Below, one piece after another: positions 62,550 through 64,000 of a stretch of DNA of 64,000 nt. The notes under the pieces are model-generated. The model saw only the letters and a list, made by a program, of their open reading frames with translations. It searched no databases and had not been told where the DNA came from. Within the stretch, counting starts at the first letter, position 1. Every line of letters begins with the position of its first letter. The DNA is from Kribbella steppae (GTDB lineage: Bacteria > Actinomycetota > Actinomycetes > Propionibacteriales > Kribbellaceae): positions 62,001 to 126,000 of the forward strand of contig NZ_SLWN01000004.1 of NCBI RefSeq assembly GCF_004342025.1, read 5' to 3'. A program made the translations under genes and the position numbers.

Positions 62550-63340
62550 CCCCCGGCGCGGGTAGCTCGGAAGGTCGCCGAGACCGGGCCGAGTGTGCTG
62601 AAGACCGCCTCGACCTTCTCGCCGGCGGTGACGAAGGGCGCGGAGGTCATCGCGCCCGGGAGGATCAGGTGGCCGGGCTCCAGGGCGGCGTCGAAAGTAG
62701 CCAAGGTGTTGGCCAGCCAGGCGACGGCCTCGGCCGGATGCCCGAGCACTACCTCACCTGCACCGCTGTCGATGGCCTGACCGTCGATGAACAGGTCGAC
62801 GGTCACCTTGGCGAGGTCCGGCACTTGGTCGATCGGCGTCCACGCACCGTGGACCATGCCGGCCGCGCTCGCGTTGTCCGCGACCGTGTCCACGAGCGTG
62901 ATCTTCCAGTCGCGGATCCGGCTGTCGACGATCTCCAGCGCCGGAGCGACGGCCTCTGTCGCGGCCAGCACGTCCTGCACGGTGACTCCGGGACCACGCA
63001 ACGGCCGGGCCAGCCGGAAGCAGATCTCGGGCTCGATCCGCGGCTGGCAGTAGTGACCCGCGGGTACGGCGGCGCCGTCGCGATGGACCATGTCGTCGAG
63101 CAGATGGCCGAAGTCGGGTTGGTCGACGCCGAGCAACTGCTGGCTCGCGACCGAGGTGAGCCCGACCTTGTGGCCGACTACGGTCGCACCGGCGGCCAAG
63201 CGTCGTACGACGTTGTCCTGCTGGATGGCGTAGGCGTCGGCCAGGTCGAGCGTCGGCCAGGTCTGGGACAGCGGGTCGATCGGGGCAACGTCCTGCTCTG
63301 CTTGCCACAAAAGGTCTGCCACGTGGCGTCGGTCGATCAT
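62540..63340 (-). CDS. 2-keto-4-pentenoate hydratase (MhpD-like)
   Basis: 266 residues of the FAH-C/hydratase group (MhpD, DmpE, HsaE). Key stretches: VVGHKVGLTSVASQQLLGV, RIEPEICFRLARPLRG (metal-binding Glu pair) and VVDSRIRDWKITLVD. It adds water to 2-hydroxypenta-2,4-dienoate in meta-cleavage pathways. GGAGGTACGCG precedes the ATG at 63340. The ATG overlaps the stop of an upstream remnant (ATGA), so the original operon partner has been lost. No aldolase or dehydrogenase is nearby. Confidence 0.88.
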   Translation of the reverse strand: MIDRRHVADLLWQAEQDVAPIDPLSQTWPTLDLADAYAIQQDNVVRRLAAGATVVGHKVGLTSVASQQLLGVDQPDFGHLLDDMVHRDGAAVPAGHYCQPRIEPEICFRLARPLRGPGVTVQDVLAATEAVAPALEIVDSRIRDWKITLVDTVADNASAAGMVHGAWTPIDQVPDLAKVTVDLFIDGQAIDSGAGEVVLGHPAEAVAWLANTLATFDAALEPGHLILPGAMTSAPFVTAGEKVEAVFSTLGPVSATFRATRAGGQS

Positions 63341-63435
63341 CGCGTACCTCCGGTCATCCGTACGTCGGCATCGTAGATCTGCCGCGCATGCAGCTCGAAC
63401 AAGGTCACCAGGTCGATCGCGTCGCCGCACTGGGA
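63337..63435 (-). pseudogene. C-terminal remnant of an operon gene upstream of the hydratase
   Basis: 32 codons, open from a stop at 63436-63438, read AIDLVTLFELHARQIYDADV then RMTGGTR-stop, ending in an ATGA overlap with the hydratase start. It looks like the end of a catabolic enzyme whose body is gone, since nothing upstream continues it and the ArsR-type gene begins after 78 bases. The family is not recognised. The short stretch 63436-63513 holds no supported gene. Confidence 0.5.
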
Positions 63436-63513
63436 TCATCTCAACCTTGCCGTCGCCGTTCTACAGCATGATCGTCACCGACCGGCGCCGGTACCTCGCC
63501 CCACGGTGGCTGC

Positions 63514-64000
63514 TCAAGGACGGTGGCGATTCGGCGCCGGCCGTCGTACGACGCGACGGCCGGTGTCGGACTGCCAGTAGAGGACGGAGCGGCCCGAGCG
63601 ACGGCGTTCGAGCAGGCCGGCATCCGTGAGCACACGGAGATGGTCCGACACCGTGGCCAGGGACAGACCGGTCGTCGCGACCAGGACAGTCGTGCTGACC
63701 GGATCAGCCGCCTCGACCAGGATCCGTGCGCGGTTGCGGCCGAGCAGCTGGACCAGCGGTTCGGCCGGGGCCTCGGTGCCGGCGAAGATCCCGGTGACGG
63801 GATAGGTCAGCGCGTACCGGTCCGGCTTGCGCCAGGAGACGTTTACCCCCTTCGTGTGGGCCGCGATGAACATCAGGTCCTGGCCGCGGATATCCGTCGT
63901 CGGATAGTCCCAGCGGTTCACCTGGATCCGCCCCTCGCCAAGCCAACGAACATCGGGACCGAGCCCTCGCAGTACGCCGGACCACCCCTGCTCGCTGAGC
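63514..64000 (-). CDS. ArsR-type regulator, 5' end beyond window
   Basis: About 161 residues seen, with the N-terminus beyond base 64000. A DUF5937-like N-terminal part (VRWLGEGRIQVNRWDYPTTD) is followed by an ArsR winged HTH (LVATTGLSLATVSDHLRVLT, RSGRSVLYWQS). The last residues RRPAPNRHRP are less typical, and may have been altered by a rearrangement next to the remnant at 63337. Target genes are likely to the right or the hydratase. Confidence 0.75.
   Translation of the reverse strand, partial: LSEQGWSGVLRGLGPDVRWLGEGRIQVNRWDYPTTDIRGQDLMFIAAHTKGVNVSWRKPDRYALTYPVTGIFAGTEAPAEPLVQLLGRNRARILVEAADPVSTTVLVATTGLSLATVSDHLRVLTDAGLLERRRSGRSVLYWQSDTGRRVVRRPAPNRHRP

Noticed and set aside
1..64000. 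tRNA, rRNA, CRISPR and prophage attachment sites
   Set aside because: No cloverleaf-like CCA-adjacent segment, rRNA-like conserved stretch or regularly spaced repeat was seen by eye; a covariance-model scan would be needed to exclude small RNAs.

Overview
The window is high-GC actinobacterial DNA. GTG and TTG starts are common, several genes have TAGCCT or TACGCT boxes a few bases before the start (leaderless type), and there are mycothiol-dependent enzymes, F420/FMN luciferase-like enzymes, Tat-exported polysaccharide-degrading enzymes and many one-component regulators. The style fits a soil actinomycete of the Kribbella/Nocardioides kind; that placement is my inference from gene content, not from a marker gene. 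No rRNA, tRNA or CRISPR array was seen. Gene density is high, and convergent neighbours often overlap at their 3' ends.

Layout. 1-3.8 kb: a sulfatase cut by the left edge, then an MBL-fold protein coupled to an FAD monooxygenase. 3.7-7.7 kb (minus strand): sugar-type solute-binding lipoprotein, a pseudo-amidohydrolase, an intact amidohydrolase and a DegT-type aminotransferase, the last three joined by ATGA overlaps. 7.7-20.3 kb: a mixed redox and regulatory region (SDRs, aldo/keto reductases, flavodoxin, GMC oxidoreductase, VOC protein, LLM enzyme, chloramphenicol-phosphotransferase homologue) with two sites of gene decay: a 22-codon aldo/keto reductase stub and fused PhoX and FtsX tails. 20.3-26.6 kb: GAF-ANTAR protein, MFS transporter, and a complete lower gentisate pathway operon (dioxygenase, fumarylpyruvate hydrolase, mycothiol-type maleylpyruvate isomerase) facing a divergent IclR regulator across a palindrome. 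26.7-33.4 kb: PRC-barrel protein, large AfsR/SARP-like regulator, MFS transporter and an FAD monooxygenase fused to a maleylpyruvate-isomerase-like domain.

33.7-41.7 kb: an unfamiliar regulator, two tandem paralogous exported beta-propeller proteins, then a second aminotransferase / pseudo-amidohydrolase / amidohydrolase trio in a different order and again ATGA-coupled. The two copies of this trio, 33 kb apart and each beside a different extracytoplasmic component, are the best candidate for an undescribed system. 42.3-48.4 kb: a HupE/UreJ membrane protein, a TnpB (IS1341-type) element packed between it and a 1214-residue exported phosphoesterase/beta-propeller protein. 48.5-50.2 kb: a frameshifted XRE regulator and an SDR.

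50.3-61.9 kb: a polysaccharide-degradation locus. A LacI regulator is coupled to a CPBP membrane protease; divergently run three exported enzymes (two paralogous alginate/glucuronan-lyase-like proteins around a GH28-like beta-helix hydrolase); a TetR regulator and a cytoplasmic GH3 glycosidase follow. The right edge holds a zinc-ribbon protein, a 2-keto-4-pentenoate hydratase behind the remnant of a lost upstream gene, and an ArsR-type regulator cut by the window end.
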